Positions 5,147 through 11,794 are shown, counted from the stretch's first letter. The stretch is 11,794 nt of DNA from an uncultured Planctomycetia bacterium (GCA_938003765.1 CALKYE010000188.1:1-11794); one strand, 5' to 3'. Notes: generated by a model from the sequence alone, not told the origin. Numbers and translations are program-made.

Positions 5147-7963
5147 TCAGCGATCGAGCGAGCGCGCGGGTCGGACGCCGATCGAGGGGCGCCCCGCATC
5201 CCAGACCTCGAATTGGCGCCGCGTCACTCGCGCCGCGTCGTGGTCTCCGTCGAAGCCGCCGCCGAGCAGCGCAATGACGTCGTCCTGGATGCCCGGAATC
5301 GCCTCCTTGGCGCACATCTCGAGCAGGTTCCCGATGGTGTCGTGGAGCCCGAACGGATTGGCCCGGAACGATCCGACGGGGCCGTGCACGACCCAAGGAT
5401 CTTCCCAACCCTCGCAACGCCACGACGCCGGCGCGCCGTGCGCGCGCGATCGGGCATCGGCGAGGTTGCCCGGCGGGTCCGACGCCATGGAACTCACGTC
5501 CTGCCCCGTCCACCAGGGCGAGTCGGAGCCGCCGCGTGCAGCGAACTCCCACTCATCCATGCTCGGCAGTCGCAGTCCCGCCCGACGCAGGACCTCGATC
5601 GCCTTCACGTAGGGCACGCGCTCCACGGGATTCCAAGTCGTGTTCGCGTGCAGCACGACGTCGCCAGCCGGCACTCCCCACCAGGTGAAAGTGTCCACAT
5701 ACAGGCTTGGCTCACCGCCTCCGAGGCGCACCCACTGGGGCTGTGTGCATTCGTATTTCGAGAGGAAGAACGGTGCGACTTCGACCTCACGCAGCGGACT
5801 GTCCGTGTTCAGCTGCGCCGGATCGTAGTTGGGTTGATCTGCGGACTCCGACTGCGCGCCGAGCCAACGGCGGCCGCCTGGGATCAGCACGAGCACGATT
5901 CCGAACTGGCCGTCGAGCTCCCATGCGCTGGGTGAAGTGGGGGACGTGGACGGACGCGGACGCGCCCCGCTCTCCACGTCCCAGAACTCCCACAGGCCCG
6001 AGTTCGGGTCCTCACGGAGCGGGCGCAGACCGGGCTGCGGGACGAGCTCCAATCCGCCGTAGCGCGGGTTCGCGCGGATCGCCTCGATCGCGCGCGCCCA
6101 TTCCTCGCGCGGCTCGTCGTCGAGCACCGTGCGCATCTCGAGGCTGCGTGCTCGCTCGAGGCGCGATCGCACCGCAGCCATCAGCCCTGACTGCGGATCG
6201 CCGAAGGCTCGGAGATCCTTGACGAGCTCCTGCAAGCGATCGTGCCGGCGTTGCGTCTCGCGGTCCGCGAACGCCCAGGTCCACCGCTCGCCGAGTTGCG
6301 CTTCGTCGCGCGCGATTTCGTCCAGCAGACCGCGCTCGCGAACTTCGAGCATCTGCTGTTCACGGGCGCCGAGGGGCCACGGGACTTCGGGAACCTCGCC
6401 CCGCAAGCTGCCCTGCACGTGCTGCAGATTGAATCGCCGCTCGGCAAGCGCGGGCAGGAGCGGGTGATGCGTGCGGTCGTATTCGCGTTCGGCCTCGCCG
6501 TAGGGCAATGCGCCGCGACGCAGGTCGTCGAGCGCGGCCTGGTGCGTCGGGATTCGAGCGACGAGCGGTTCGGCGTCTTGCTCGAGCCAACGCTCCATCG
6601 CAGGGATCTTGGCCGGAATCGCGGGCCAGAGTTCGTCTTCCGCGTCGATCGTCTCGCGCAGCAGCGCGGGGTCCGTGCGCTGGATGATCTCATCCGCGCG
6701 CTCTTCGGCGAGGCGGCGGAGCTCGTTGGCTTCCGACGCGGCCTTTGCCGCGCGCGTCGCCAGGTCCGCGTTGACGAAGGCCTGCCGCACCGCGATGCCC
6801 GAACCGATCAGGATCGCGAGCAGGGTCGCCGCGGCGCCCGCGACTGCGACGCGATTGCGCCGCACGAAACGACGTGTGCGGTACAGCACGCTGTCTGGGC
6901 CGGCCTCGACGGCCTCGTGTCGCAGCCAACGGTTGAGGTCCTCGGAGAACGCGCTCGCGGACGGGTAGCGACGCTCAGGCTCCTTCGCCATCGCGCGCGC
7001 CACGATCCACTCGAGTCCGCTGCGGCATTCGGGTTCGAGTTGCTCGAGAGGACGCGGACTTCGCTCGCAGATGTCCTGCGCGACCGACGTCACCGAGCGA
7101 CCGACGACTTCGAACGGAAGCGCGCGGCCGAGGGCTTCGTAGGCGAGCACTCCGAGGGCGTACACGTCCGAGAGGGCGTCGATGCGGTCGATGTCGCCGC
7201 GCACTTGCTCGGGGCTCATGTAGCCGAGCGTGCCGATCACTTGCCCGGCCACCGTCTCGAGCGTCGCCTCCGCCCCGCGGTCGAGCGCGCGTGCGACGCC
7301 GAAGTCGATGACCTTGACGTCGCCCTGCGGCGTGACGAGGACGTTGCTCGGCTTCAGGTCGCGGTGGACGACGCCGCGCATGTGCGCGTAGTGAACGGCC
7401 TCGGCCAGGTCCGCCAGCAGTCGCACGCGCTCGGCGACCGAGAGCTTCGCCGCCTGGACGTGCTCGGTGAGCGGACGTCCCTCGACGTACTCCATCGCGA
7501 TGTACGTCACGGACGATCCGCCGACCGTCGCTGCGCCCGAGGCGAAGATGTGCGGGATGCCCGGGTGCTGGAAGCGACCGAGGAGCTCCGCCTCGCGCTC
7601 GAAGCGCGAGATCAACTGATCTTGGAACAGGCTGGGCTTGAGGATCTTGAGCGCGATGTCGCGCCGCGGCCGCTCCTGTCGCGCGCGATAGACGATGCCC
7701 ATCGCGCCCGAGCCGAGCACGCCGATGATCTGGTACGGACCGATCTGCTCCGGCGTCGTCGCCGCCGTCAGGGCGCCGGGCGTGAGCACGGGGGCCGCGA
7801 GTTCGCCCGGCGGCCGGTCGAAGAACTCGAGCAGGCGTCGCACCTCCCGCGCGACGTCGTCGGCGACGTGTTCGCGCGCGAGCACCGCCTCGCGCTCCTG
7901 GGGAGCGAGTTCGCAGAGCCGATCGAACAGCGCGTCGACGACGATCGGGTCCGGTTCGGTCAT
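5147..7963 (-). CDS. Membrane-anchored Hanks-type Ser/Thr protein kinase with C-terminal FGE/SUMF1-like domain
   Basis: Counted from the ATG at 7963, the product has 938 residues. A short helical N-terminus precedes a kinase domain (about 76-347) with every key element: glycine loop LGSGAMGIVY, ATP-binding lysine in IALK (K106), HRDLKPSN (200-207), DFG (220-222), GTLGYMSPEQ and SDVYALGV. One membrane helix (about 372-392) is followed by a helical segment rich in Ala and Glu (403-429). A middle region with DELWPAIPAKIPAMERWL is a type I recall from other planctomycete kinases. Residues 680-937 resemble a formylglycine-generating-enzyme/EgtB/PvdO fold: KYECTQPQW, LRLPSMDEWEFAARGG, FGLHDTIGNLLEMC and IGVRPAR. 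The catalytic cysteine pair expected near the end of that fold is absent (LGGGFDGDHDAARVTRRQF), so the domain probably senses or binds rather than catalyses. The cytoplasmic kinase is probably driven by the outer domain. An in-frame ATG at 8017 would leave two bases to the divergent sigma gene; 7963 fits a -10-like TAGTGT better. Confidence 0.93.
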   Translation of the reverse strand: MTEPDPIVVDALFDRLCELAPQEREAVLAREHVADDVAREVRRLLEFFDRPPGELAAPVLTPGALTAATTPEQIGPYQIIGVLGSGAMGIVYRARQERPRRDIALKILKPSLFQDQLISRFEREAELLGRFQHPGIPHIFASGAATVGGSSVTYIAMEYVEGRPLTEHVQAAKLSVAERVRLLADLAEAVHYAHMRGVVHRDLKPSNVLVTPQGDVKVIDFGVARALDRGAEATLETVAGQVIGTLGYMSPEQVRGDIDRIDALSDVYALGVLAYEALGRALPFEVVGRSVTSVAQDICERSPRPLEQLEPECRSGLEWIVARAMAKEPERRYPSASAFSEDLNRWLRHEAVEAGPDSVLYRTRRFVRRNRVAVAGAAATLLAILIGSGIAVRQAFVNADLATRAAKAASEANELRRLAEERADEIIQRTDPALLRETIDAEDELWPAIPAKIPAMERWLEQDAEPLVARIPTHQAALDDLRRGALPYGEAEREYDRTHHPLLPALAERRFNLQHVQGSLRGEVPEVPWPLGAREQQMLEVRERGLLDEIARDEAQLGERWTWAFADRETQRRHDRLQELVKDLRAFGDPQSGLMAAVRSRLERARSLEMRTVLDDEPREEWARAIEAIRANPRYGGLELVPQPGLRPLREDPNSGLWEFWDVESGARPRPSTSPTSPSAWELDGQFGIVLVLIPGGRRWLGAQSESADQPNYDPAQLNTDSPLREVEVAPFFLSKYECTQPQWVRLGGGEPSLYVDTFTWWGVPAGDVVLHANTTWNPVERVPYVKAIEVLRRAGLRLPSMDEWEFAARGGSDSPWWTGQDVSSMASDPPGNLADARSRAHGAPASWRCEGWEDPWVVHGPVGSFRANPFGLHDTIGNLLEMCAKEAIPGIQDDVIALLGGGFDGDHDAARVTRRQFEVWDAGRPSIGVRPARSLDR

Positions 7964-8019
7964 GATGTCGAGGACACTATCCGGCGACCGCCGGCTCTCC
8001 GCCAGGGCTCCGACCATCG
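7964..8019. promoter_or_regulatory. Divergent intergenic region between kinase and sigma factor genes
   Basis: Only 56 bp separate the two start codons, so both promoters must overlap each other or a neighbouring coding region. On the minus strand TAGTGT (7979-7974) lies ten bases before the kinase ATG and could be the -10 box of a nearly leaderless transcript. On the plus strand only a weak CACTAT (7975-7980) is seen, and the sigma gene has no strong ribosome binding site; AGGG about 16 bases upstream of its ATG is too far away. An inverted CCGGCGACCGCCGG (7981-7994) sits in the middle and could be a regulator or sigma-factor site. Confidence 0.4.
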
Positions 8020-8625
8020 ATGAGCGACTTCGACGACGAGATCGATCCGAACTCTGCGGACTACCTCACGCAGCTCGCCGACGGCCGTTCCGTTTCGAGC
8101 CGCGAACTCGCAGCGCTCGTGTACGACGACCTGCGCAGCATGGCGCGTCGGCTCTTCGCCCGTGAGTCCCCGGCGCTCACGCTGCAACCGACCGCGCTCG
8201 TCCACGAGGTGTTCCTGCGACTCGTCGATCAGAACGTCGAAGAGGGCTGGCGCAACCGCGCGCAGTTCCTCGCCATCGCGTCGCGTTGCATGCGGCGGCT
8301 GTTGGCGAACGCCGCGCGAGATCGCGGCCGAGAGAAGCGAGGCGGCGCTCTCGAGCGCGTGACACTCACGGGCCACGAGCCCGAGGCGCCCGAACAGGAG
8401 ATCGACGCCCTCGACCTCGAGGCGGCGCTCGACGAACTCGCGAAGGTGAAGGAGCGCTACGCGCGCATCGTCGAGATGCGCTACTTCGCCGGGCTCACGG
8501 TTCCCGAGGTCGCTGCGGTGCTCGGCGTGAGCACGACGATCGTCGACCGCGAGTGGTCGAAGGCGCGCGCGTGGTTGGCGCTGAAGCTCGAGCGCGCGCG
8601 CGAGGAGCCGCCGTCTCCGTCGTAG
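8020..8625 (+). CDS. ECF RNA polymerase sigma factor, TIGR02999 / ECF43-like
   Basis: The 201-residue product has sigma region 2 at about 28-100 (LVYDDLRSMARRLFARES, LTLQPTALVHEVFLRLVDQ, WRNRAQFLAIASRCMRRLL). Sigma region 4 at about 134-190 carries the helix-turn-helix GLTVPEVAAVLGVSTTIVDR. QPTALVHEVFLRLV is the hallmark of the family annotated as TIGR02999 and common in planctomycetes. The acidic DAED-type residues normally found in region 2.2 are missing; T58 occupies that stretch. In the ECF43 group, Vibrio EcfP is known to be switched on by threonine phosphorylation in region 2.2 by the neighbouring kinase PknT. The divergent kinase here gives the same arrangement, and no anti-sigma gene lies nearby. 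The target promoters are not known from this sequence. The ATG at 8020 gives the usual length; nothing suggests truncation. Confidence 0.93.
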   Translation: MSDFDDEIDPNSADYLTQLADGRSVSSRELAALVYDDLRSMARRLFARESPALTLQPTALVHEVFLRLVDQNVEEGWRNRAQFLAIASRCMRRLLANAARDRGREKRGGALERVTLTGHEPEAPEQEIDALDLEAALDELAKVKERYARIVEMRYFAGLTVPEVAAVLGVSTTIVDREWSKARAWLALKLERAREEPPSPS

Positions 8626-9232
8626 TTCCGCGCTCGCACCGGCCGCGTGCAGGCTTCGTCACGCTCCGCGTCGCCGCACGCGCCGGCGCGCTGCGAGCGA
8701 CTCGACAGGCAACACGAGGGCGAGCGTGTCGCAGCGGTTCGTTGAAAGCCTGCTGAGACGCGCCCGATCCGCTCGATCCCGAGCAGACGCCTGCGGCGGA
8801 GCGGAACTCCGAGCGGATGACTTTCGCCGGAGGCGTTCGTCGATGAGTGCGGTGGGCGGTTGGCGAGGTGCGAGCGCGAAGCGTTGCGATCGGCGGCTTC
8901 GTCACGGCGCGGCGACGCTGCTCGAGTAGCTCGAACTCGCCGGCGTGCGCGAGCACCGCGGTGCGCACGAGCCGCCGTGGTCAGCGCGCAGCGTTCCGCG
9001 CCGAGTCGGCGGGCGACACGCGCGGCGCTGGCGCAGGCGCGCGATGGGCCGCGCGAACTCCGGCGCGGGCGCAGCGCCGCCTTGGATCGATGCAGCGCTC
9101 GGTCGGTCGAAGCGCGACGCCTCGTGCTCGGCCTGGTTGGCGAGCTTCGACCGGTGCGTGCGGACGCGGCCATGGGGGAGTCCTCTCCGAACACCCACTC
9201 GGGTCCGGTCGCGCGACACGCAGCGCGGAGGC
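8626..9232. other. Gene-free stretch after the sigma factor gene
   Basis: The open frames here are short, mutually overlapping and rich in Arg, Ala and Ser, as expected by chance at this GC content. I recognise no protein in any frame. The only structure I can point to is the inverted repeat at 8787-8836. No T-run marks a terminator for the sigma gene. Confidence 0.6.
8787..8836. repeat. Inverted repeat, 12-bp arms with one mismatch
   Basis: ACGCCTGCGGCG (8787-8798) pairs with CGCCGGAGGCGT (8825-8836) with one mismatch. The 26-base interior can form a second small hairpin (GGAG at 8798-8801 with CTCC at 8807-8810). It lies 160 bases past the sigma gene and no U-tract follows, so it is not a standard terminator. 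It may be an RNA structure at the transcript end. Confidence 0.5.
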
Positions 9233-9260
9233 TTGCAATCCGAAAGCGTGTAGGTAGCGT
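9233..9260 (+). promoter_or_regulatory. Candidate promoter of the DinB-fold gene
   Basis: TTGCAA (9233-9238) and TAGCGT (9255-9260) are separated by 16 bases and resemble -35 and -10 boxes of a housekeeping promoter. Initiation would fall near 9267, immediately before a palindrome. The match is modest. Confidence 0.35.
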
Positions 9261-9268
9261 CAGTGGTC

Positions 9269-9285
9269 ACTTGCAGAATGCAAGT
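9269..9285. promoter_or_regulatory. Perfect palindrome, candidate operator
   Basis: ACTTGCA and TGCAAGT flank GAA with no mismatch, 55 bases before the DinB-fold start. A site of this size and symmetry is typical of a dimeric repressor such as a MarR, TetR or PadR family member. Its place just after the candidate -10 box fits repression. No regulator gene is adjacent. The arms could instead form a short RNA hairpin. Confidence 0.4.
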
Positions 9286-9330
9286 ACGACGGGCCGCGCG
9301 CGCGGCTGCGTCGCCGGCCTCGTTTCGCCC

Positions 9331-9335
9331 AAGGA
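9331..9335 (+). promoter_or_regulatory. Ribosome binding site deciding the DinB-fold start
   Basis: AAGGA lies five bases before the ATG at 9341. It favours this start over the GTG at 9263, which would add 26 Arg- and Ala-rich residues overlapping the operator palindrome. Confidence 0.7.
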
Positions 9336-9340
9336 TTCCC

Positions 9341-9847
9341 ATGCACCCGCACCTCCAAGCCCTCTGGTCCGAGCTCCAGCACGAGAGCGCGAGCACTCGC
9401 CGCATGCTGCAGGCCGTTCCCGCTGACCGCCTGTCGTGGAAGCCGCACGCCAAGTCGATGAGCCTGGGCCAGCTCGCGCTCGAAGTCGCGCGCGTGCCCG
9501 CCTCCATCGTCGGCTTCGTGGAGTCCGATTCGTTCGACGTGACCGCGGCGAACTTCGACGCGCCCTCGCCGGAGACCAAGGAGCAGGTGCTCGCGGCGCT
9601 CGATCACTCGCTGGCCGAAGTGGAGCGCTGCTTCAACGCGCTCGACGACGCTCGCGTCGCCACACCGTGGAAGCTCATGCGCAAGAGCGAGGTCCTGATG
9701 GAGCTGCCGCGACTCGCGCTGATCCGCTCGCTGATGCTCAACCACGTCTACCACCACCGCGGGCAGCTCTCCGTCTACCTGCGACTGCTCGACGCCCCCG
9801 TGCCGGCGATGTACGGCCGCTCGGCGGACGAGTCGCTGTTCGGTTGA
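9341..9847 (+). CDS. DinB / YfiT-fold four-helix-bundle protein
   Basis: The 168-residue protein matches the DinB superfamily along its whole length: HPHLQALWSELQHESASTRR, then WKPHAKSMSLGQLALEVARVP (33-53), then SLMLNHVYHHRGQLSVYLRLL (130-150) and the end VPAMYGRSADESLF. Members are small cytoplasmic four-helix bundles, many of which bind a divalent metal through three histidines and act in thiol-dependent transfer or detoxification. Others have no known reaction. H135 and H139 in NHVYHHRGQ supply two ligands. The third, usually a histidine in the LGxLAxH segment, is a glutamate here (E48), so metal binding may be altered or lost. The start is set by AAGGA at 9331. It has its own candidate promoter and operator and no close partner on either side, so the substrate cannot be inferred. 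The name comes from the fold; a role in DNA damage is not implied. Confidence 0.9.
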   Translation: MHPHLQALWSELQHESASTRRMLQAVPADRLSWKPHAKSMSLGQLALEVARVPASIVGFVESDSFDVTAANFDAPSPETKEQVLAALDHSLAEVERCFNALDDARVATPWKLMRKSEVLMELPRLALIRSLMLNHVYHHRGQLSVYLRLLDAPVPAMYGRSADESLFG

Positions 9848-10245
9848 GCCGCGCCCTCGAGCTACGGACATCTTGGGTCGGCGCGCGAGTGAGCGCGTCG
9901 AGTGAGGTTCTGCCGCGCTGCGTGAAAGCGCAGCAGCGCGCGCAAGAGAGATCGCGGCGACCTGTTTCGCGAGGACCGCAACCCGCGCGACTCCTTGCAA
10001 TGCGCGGACTCCTGCGGAGCGAGGCTCGATCGGCTCGCGCATGGACTTCGGAGTTGTCGTGTCGCGCATCACGAGAAACGCTCGTTGCAGCGCAAGACTC
10101 TTCGATGCGTCACGCGCATTGCAGCGAGCGTCCATCGACCGTGTCGTGTTGCGGGTTAGGAACGCGCTGGGCCCAATATTGAATTGATCGGTCTCGGAGT
10201 TGGGACGGCGCGGCGCGCGAGCGCAGTCGTCAGACGCACATGCTC

Positions 10246-10295
10246 GCTCTGCGCCTTTTCGTGTGTGCCACGCGCGTGGCGCGATGACGCAGAGC
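10246..10295. repeat. Nested inverted repeat with 14-bp perfect palindrome
   Basis: GCTCTGCG (10246-10253) is complementary to CGCAGAGC (10288-10295). Between them lies GCCACGCGCGTGGC (10267-10280), a perfect 14-bp palindrome. The whole could fold as an outer stem carrying an inner hairpin, or the palindrome could be a protein-binding site. Confidence 0.6.
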
Positions 10296-10330
10296 AACTG
10301 ATCGAGTGAGCTCGAATGCTGCGATCAGTT
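10296..10330. repeat. Inverted repeat with 9-bp perfect arms
   Basis: AACTGATCG (10296-10304) and CGATCAGTT (10322-10330) are exact complements around a 17-base interior that includes GAGCTC. It directly abuts the preceding inverted repeat. The arms contain A and T, so chance is less likely than for pure GC arms. Confidence 0.6.
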
Positions 10331-10397
10331 TCTGGGGAGCGCGTACCTGCTTCGCTAGGCTCGCCGCGTCACACCCAATCGAGTTTGGGGTGACCTT

Positions 10398-10427
10398 CTG
10401 ACCCTGACCTGTTCACGGCACTAGAAA
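10398..10427 (+). promoter_or_regulatory. Candidate promoter of the G8-domain protein gene
   Basis: CTGACC (10398-10403) resembles a -35 box and TAGAAA (10422-10427) a -10 box, with an 18-base spacer. TAGAAA ends six bases before the ATG, so the transcript would be leaderless or nearly so. TGACC also recurs at 10391-10395 and 10405-10409, giving three short direct repeats around the -35 site. Confidence 0.4.
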
Positions 10428-10433
10428 GACTTC

Positions 10434-11794
10434 ATGAGCTCATACCCTCCGCTCCGCAACTTGCTTCGCTCACGAAGCGCACGGACTCTGCTCCTGGCGC
10501 TTGTGCTCACCTCGGACGCTACGGCGCAACTGATCCATTCATCTGGCGGCGGAGGCAACTGGTCCTCGCCCGCCACATGGACTCGCATCAGCGGTGCAGC
10601 GAGCCCAACGCCTACGACGGGAGATCATGTGATCGTCTCCGCAGGCAGCCCGGTCGTGCTCGACGTCAGCGCTCTGGATCTCTCGCACCTGGAGATCCAT
10701 GACCAGCTCGCGGTCCCGGACACGCGGGACTACAAGATCATCGTTTCCCGCGTAGACCTGGGTGGACCTGTGAGCTTTCCGACCGGACTGCCTCGCACTC
10801 CCGGAACTCTGTCCGTAGGCAGCGTCGGCGCCCCGTTCAAGCACCGGTTCGCGCTGAACCTGAACCGGAACCATCTGTCCGATGTCTACGTGGCATCGCC
10901 CGAGTCCAACGAGAACATGAGCTTCGTTGTGCACGGGGGCTCCACGCTGATCCTGCACGGGTGGAACCAGGGTCCGAATGGAGTTCCACGGCGCAGTTGG
11001 TTGCGCCTTGCCAGCGGTTCCAGCGCCACGCCCGGTCAAACGAGTCTGACTCTCGAAGCGAACCCGGGTTGGTCTGCCCGTGACAGCGTTGTGATCGCGT
11101 CCACCGACTTCGACATGCTCGAAGCCGAAGAGCTCCAGGTTCAGACCAGCGCAGCGAACACGGTGACGTTCCTGCCTGCTCTCTCGCACCCGCACCATGG
11201 GGTCATCGAGCGCGGTCTCGTCGACGAGCGGGCCGAAGTCGGGCTCCTGTCTCACAACATCCAGATCAGCTCGGACGTGTTGAAGGTGGTCGGCGCTGGC
11301 GGACGCGAGGACATTCGCGCCGGGCACGTGATGTTCCACAACCGCATGGGCATGGATCCGGTTCCTACCGTGCAGATCGACTACACGGAGTTCATGAATC
11401 TGGGCTGGAAGGGTGCGCAGGGTCGTTACCCAGTTCACTTCCACCTGCTCGGAAACGCGCCCGGCTGCTGGATCCGCAACAGCAGCGTGCACCACTGCTT
11501 CAACCGATCGGTGACCCTGCACGGGACGAACCAAGTTCAAGTCGAAGGTGTCGTCGCTTACGACACGTACGGCCATACCTTCTATCTGGAGGACCGATCA
11601 GAGGTCGACAACGTGTTCACGGCGAACTTGGGACTCGTCACTCGAGACCCAACGCTGCCGATCGACCCCGCCGTCAGCATGATCAGCGAGATCTGGCCGA
11701 CGACAGGGAAACCCTACTTCTGTCTCCACGACACAGAGACCTCCACCTACTGGATCACGAACACGCGCAACAGCATCCTCGGCAATGTCGCGGC
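10434..11794 (+). CDS. Secreted G8-domain, CEMIP/TMEM2-like beta-helix protein (3' end beyond window)
   Basis: The open frame runs from the ATG at 10434 to the window edge, giving 453 residues with no stop. An Arg-rich start and hydrophobic TLLLALVLTSDATA form a signal peptide, probably cut near A31. Residues about 42-165 match a G8 domain (NWSSPATW, GDHVIVSAG, VVLDVSALDLSHLEI, VHGGSTLILHG). TSLTLEANPGWSARDSVVIAS and VDERAEVGLLSHNI (263-276) follow. A right-handed beta-helix begins near 295 and carries GRYPVHFHLLG, RNSSVHHCFNRSVTLHGT, VAYDTYGHTFYLED and NLGLV. This order is that of animal CEMIP (KIAA1199) and TMEM2, which depolymerise hyaluronan, and of their bacterial relatives. The protein should be exported; its substrate is unknown but is plausibly an anionic polysaccharide. 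Third codon positions hold more A and T than in the kinase gene, which may reflect transfer or lower expression. The promoter appears leaderless; no clear ribosome binding site is present. Confidence 0.88.
   Translation, partial: MSSYPPLRNLLRSRSARTLLLALVLTSDATAQLIHSSGGGGNWSSPATWTRISGAASPTPTTGDHVIVSAGSPVVLDVSALDLSHLEIHDQLAVPDTRDYKIIVSRVDLGGPVSFPTGLPRTPGTLSVGSVGAPFKHRFALNLNRNHLSDVYVASPESNENMSFVVHGGSTLILHGWNQGPNGVPRRSWLRLASGSSATPGQTSLTLEANPGWSARDSVVIASTDFDMLEAEELQVQTSAANTVTFLPALSHPHHGVIERGLVDERAEVGLLSHNIQISSDVLKVVGAGGREDIRAGHVMFHNRMGMDPVPTVQIDYTEFMNLGWKGAQGRYPVHFHLLGNAPGCWIRNSSVHHCFNRSVTLHGTNQVQVEGVVAYDTYGHTFYLEDRSEVDNVFTANLGLVTRDPTLPIDPAVSMISEIWPTTGKPYFCLHDTETSTYWITNTRNSILGNVA

Larger units (their letters stand above)
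9848..10397. other. Gene-free stretch rich in inverted repeats
   Basis: No frame in this stretch shows a recognisable protein. Several inverted repeats occur: GCTGCG/CGCAGC around a six-base loop at 9917-9934, an imperfect CGCTCG...CGAGCG pair at 10079-10130, two strong stem-loops at 10246-10330, and an imperfect CACCC/GGGTG hairpin near 10373-10393. At 10172-10189 is an island of unusually high AT content containing the palindrome CAATATTG. The stretch may hold an untranslated RNA, or terminator and regulator sites for the flanking genes. Confidence 0.5.

Noticed and set aside
5136..5160. Intrinsic terminator after the kinase gene
   Set aside because: A minus-strand TTTTT follows the kinase stop, but the preceding GCGCTCGCTCGATCGCTG does not form a convincing stem ending at the T-run.
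6242..8023. Plus-strand open frame of 593 residues
   Set aside because: It is antisense to the kinase gene, whose catalytic motifs are unmistakable; the composition is Arg/Ala/Val-rich with no domain.
9293..9306. Palindrome GCCGCGCGCGCGGC
   Set aside because: It is mostly alternating CG in a GC-rich leader, so it is likely by chance.
9260..10297. Minus-strand open frame of 345 residues
   Set aside because: It runs antisense through the DinB-fold gene and on into the gene-free stretch, with no recognisable motif.
10539..11576. Minus-strand open frame of 345 residues
   Set aside because: It is antisense to the G8-domain gene, which carries consistent family motifs across its length.

Overview
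The window looks like chromosomal DNA from a GC-rich member of the Planctomycetota, probably from the group that includes Saltatorellus/Poly30-like bacteria. Three things point there. Secreted proteins end in the same roughly 130-residue module, which begins YC-x-A-x-P-N-S and ends with a QFW-x-RD motif and a SD(A/G)L tail. A Hanks-type kinase with a C-terminal formylglycine-generating-enzyme-like domain lies back to back with an ECF sigma factor of the TIGR02999/ECF43 type. Thrombospondin type-3 repeats are abundant in a secreted protein. The placement rests on recall of protein families, not on a database search.

Layout. Positions 12-1019 (minus strand) hold a secreted beta-helix gene broken by two in-frame TGA codons. 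Positions 1020-1282 hold a 14-bp tandem repeat and coding-like debris. A small conserved protein of unknown function (1283-1819, plus) follows, with a probable leaderless promoter. A strong intrinsic terminator (2033-2069) closes a large secreted glycine-rich/TSP3 protein (2093-5029, minus). Upstream of that on the same strand is a membrane-anchored Ser/Thr kinase with an FGE-like sensor domain (5147-7963, minus). The kinase is divergent, across only 56 bp, from an ECF sigma factor (8020-8625, plus). A DinB-fold protein (9341-9847, plus) follows, with a candidate promoter, operator palindrome and ribosome binding site. A 586-bp gene-free stretch rich in inverted repeats then leads to a secreted G8-domain/CEMIP-like beta-helix protein (10434 onward, plus) that runs off the window.

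How the parts may work together. The kinase and sigma factor form a likely signalling pair. The sigma factor lacks the acidic DAED-type segment in region 2.2 and carries a threonine there (T58), as expected if phosphorylation by the kinase activates it. No anti-sigma gene is present. The three secreted proteins (one broken) suggest a cell-surface or extracellular polysaccharide-facing role, but nothing in the sequence shows that the sigma factor controls them.

The most unusual items are the two in-frame TGAs with no frameshift, the probable phospho-switched sigma factor, the adjoining stem-loops at 10246-10330, and a bacterial relative of animal CEMIP/TMEM2 hyaluronan-degrading proteins. I found no CRISPR array, tRNA, rRNA, transposase or clear mobile element. 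I saw no wholly new multi-gene system.
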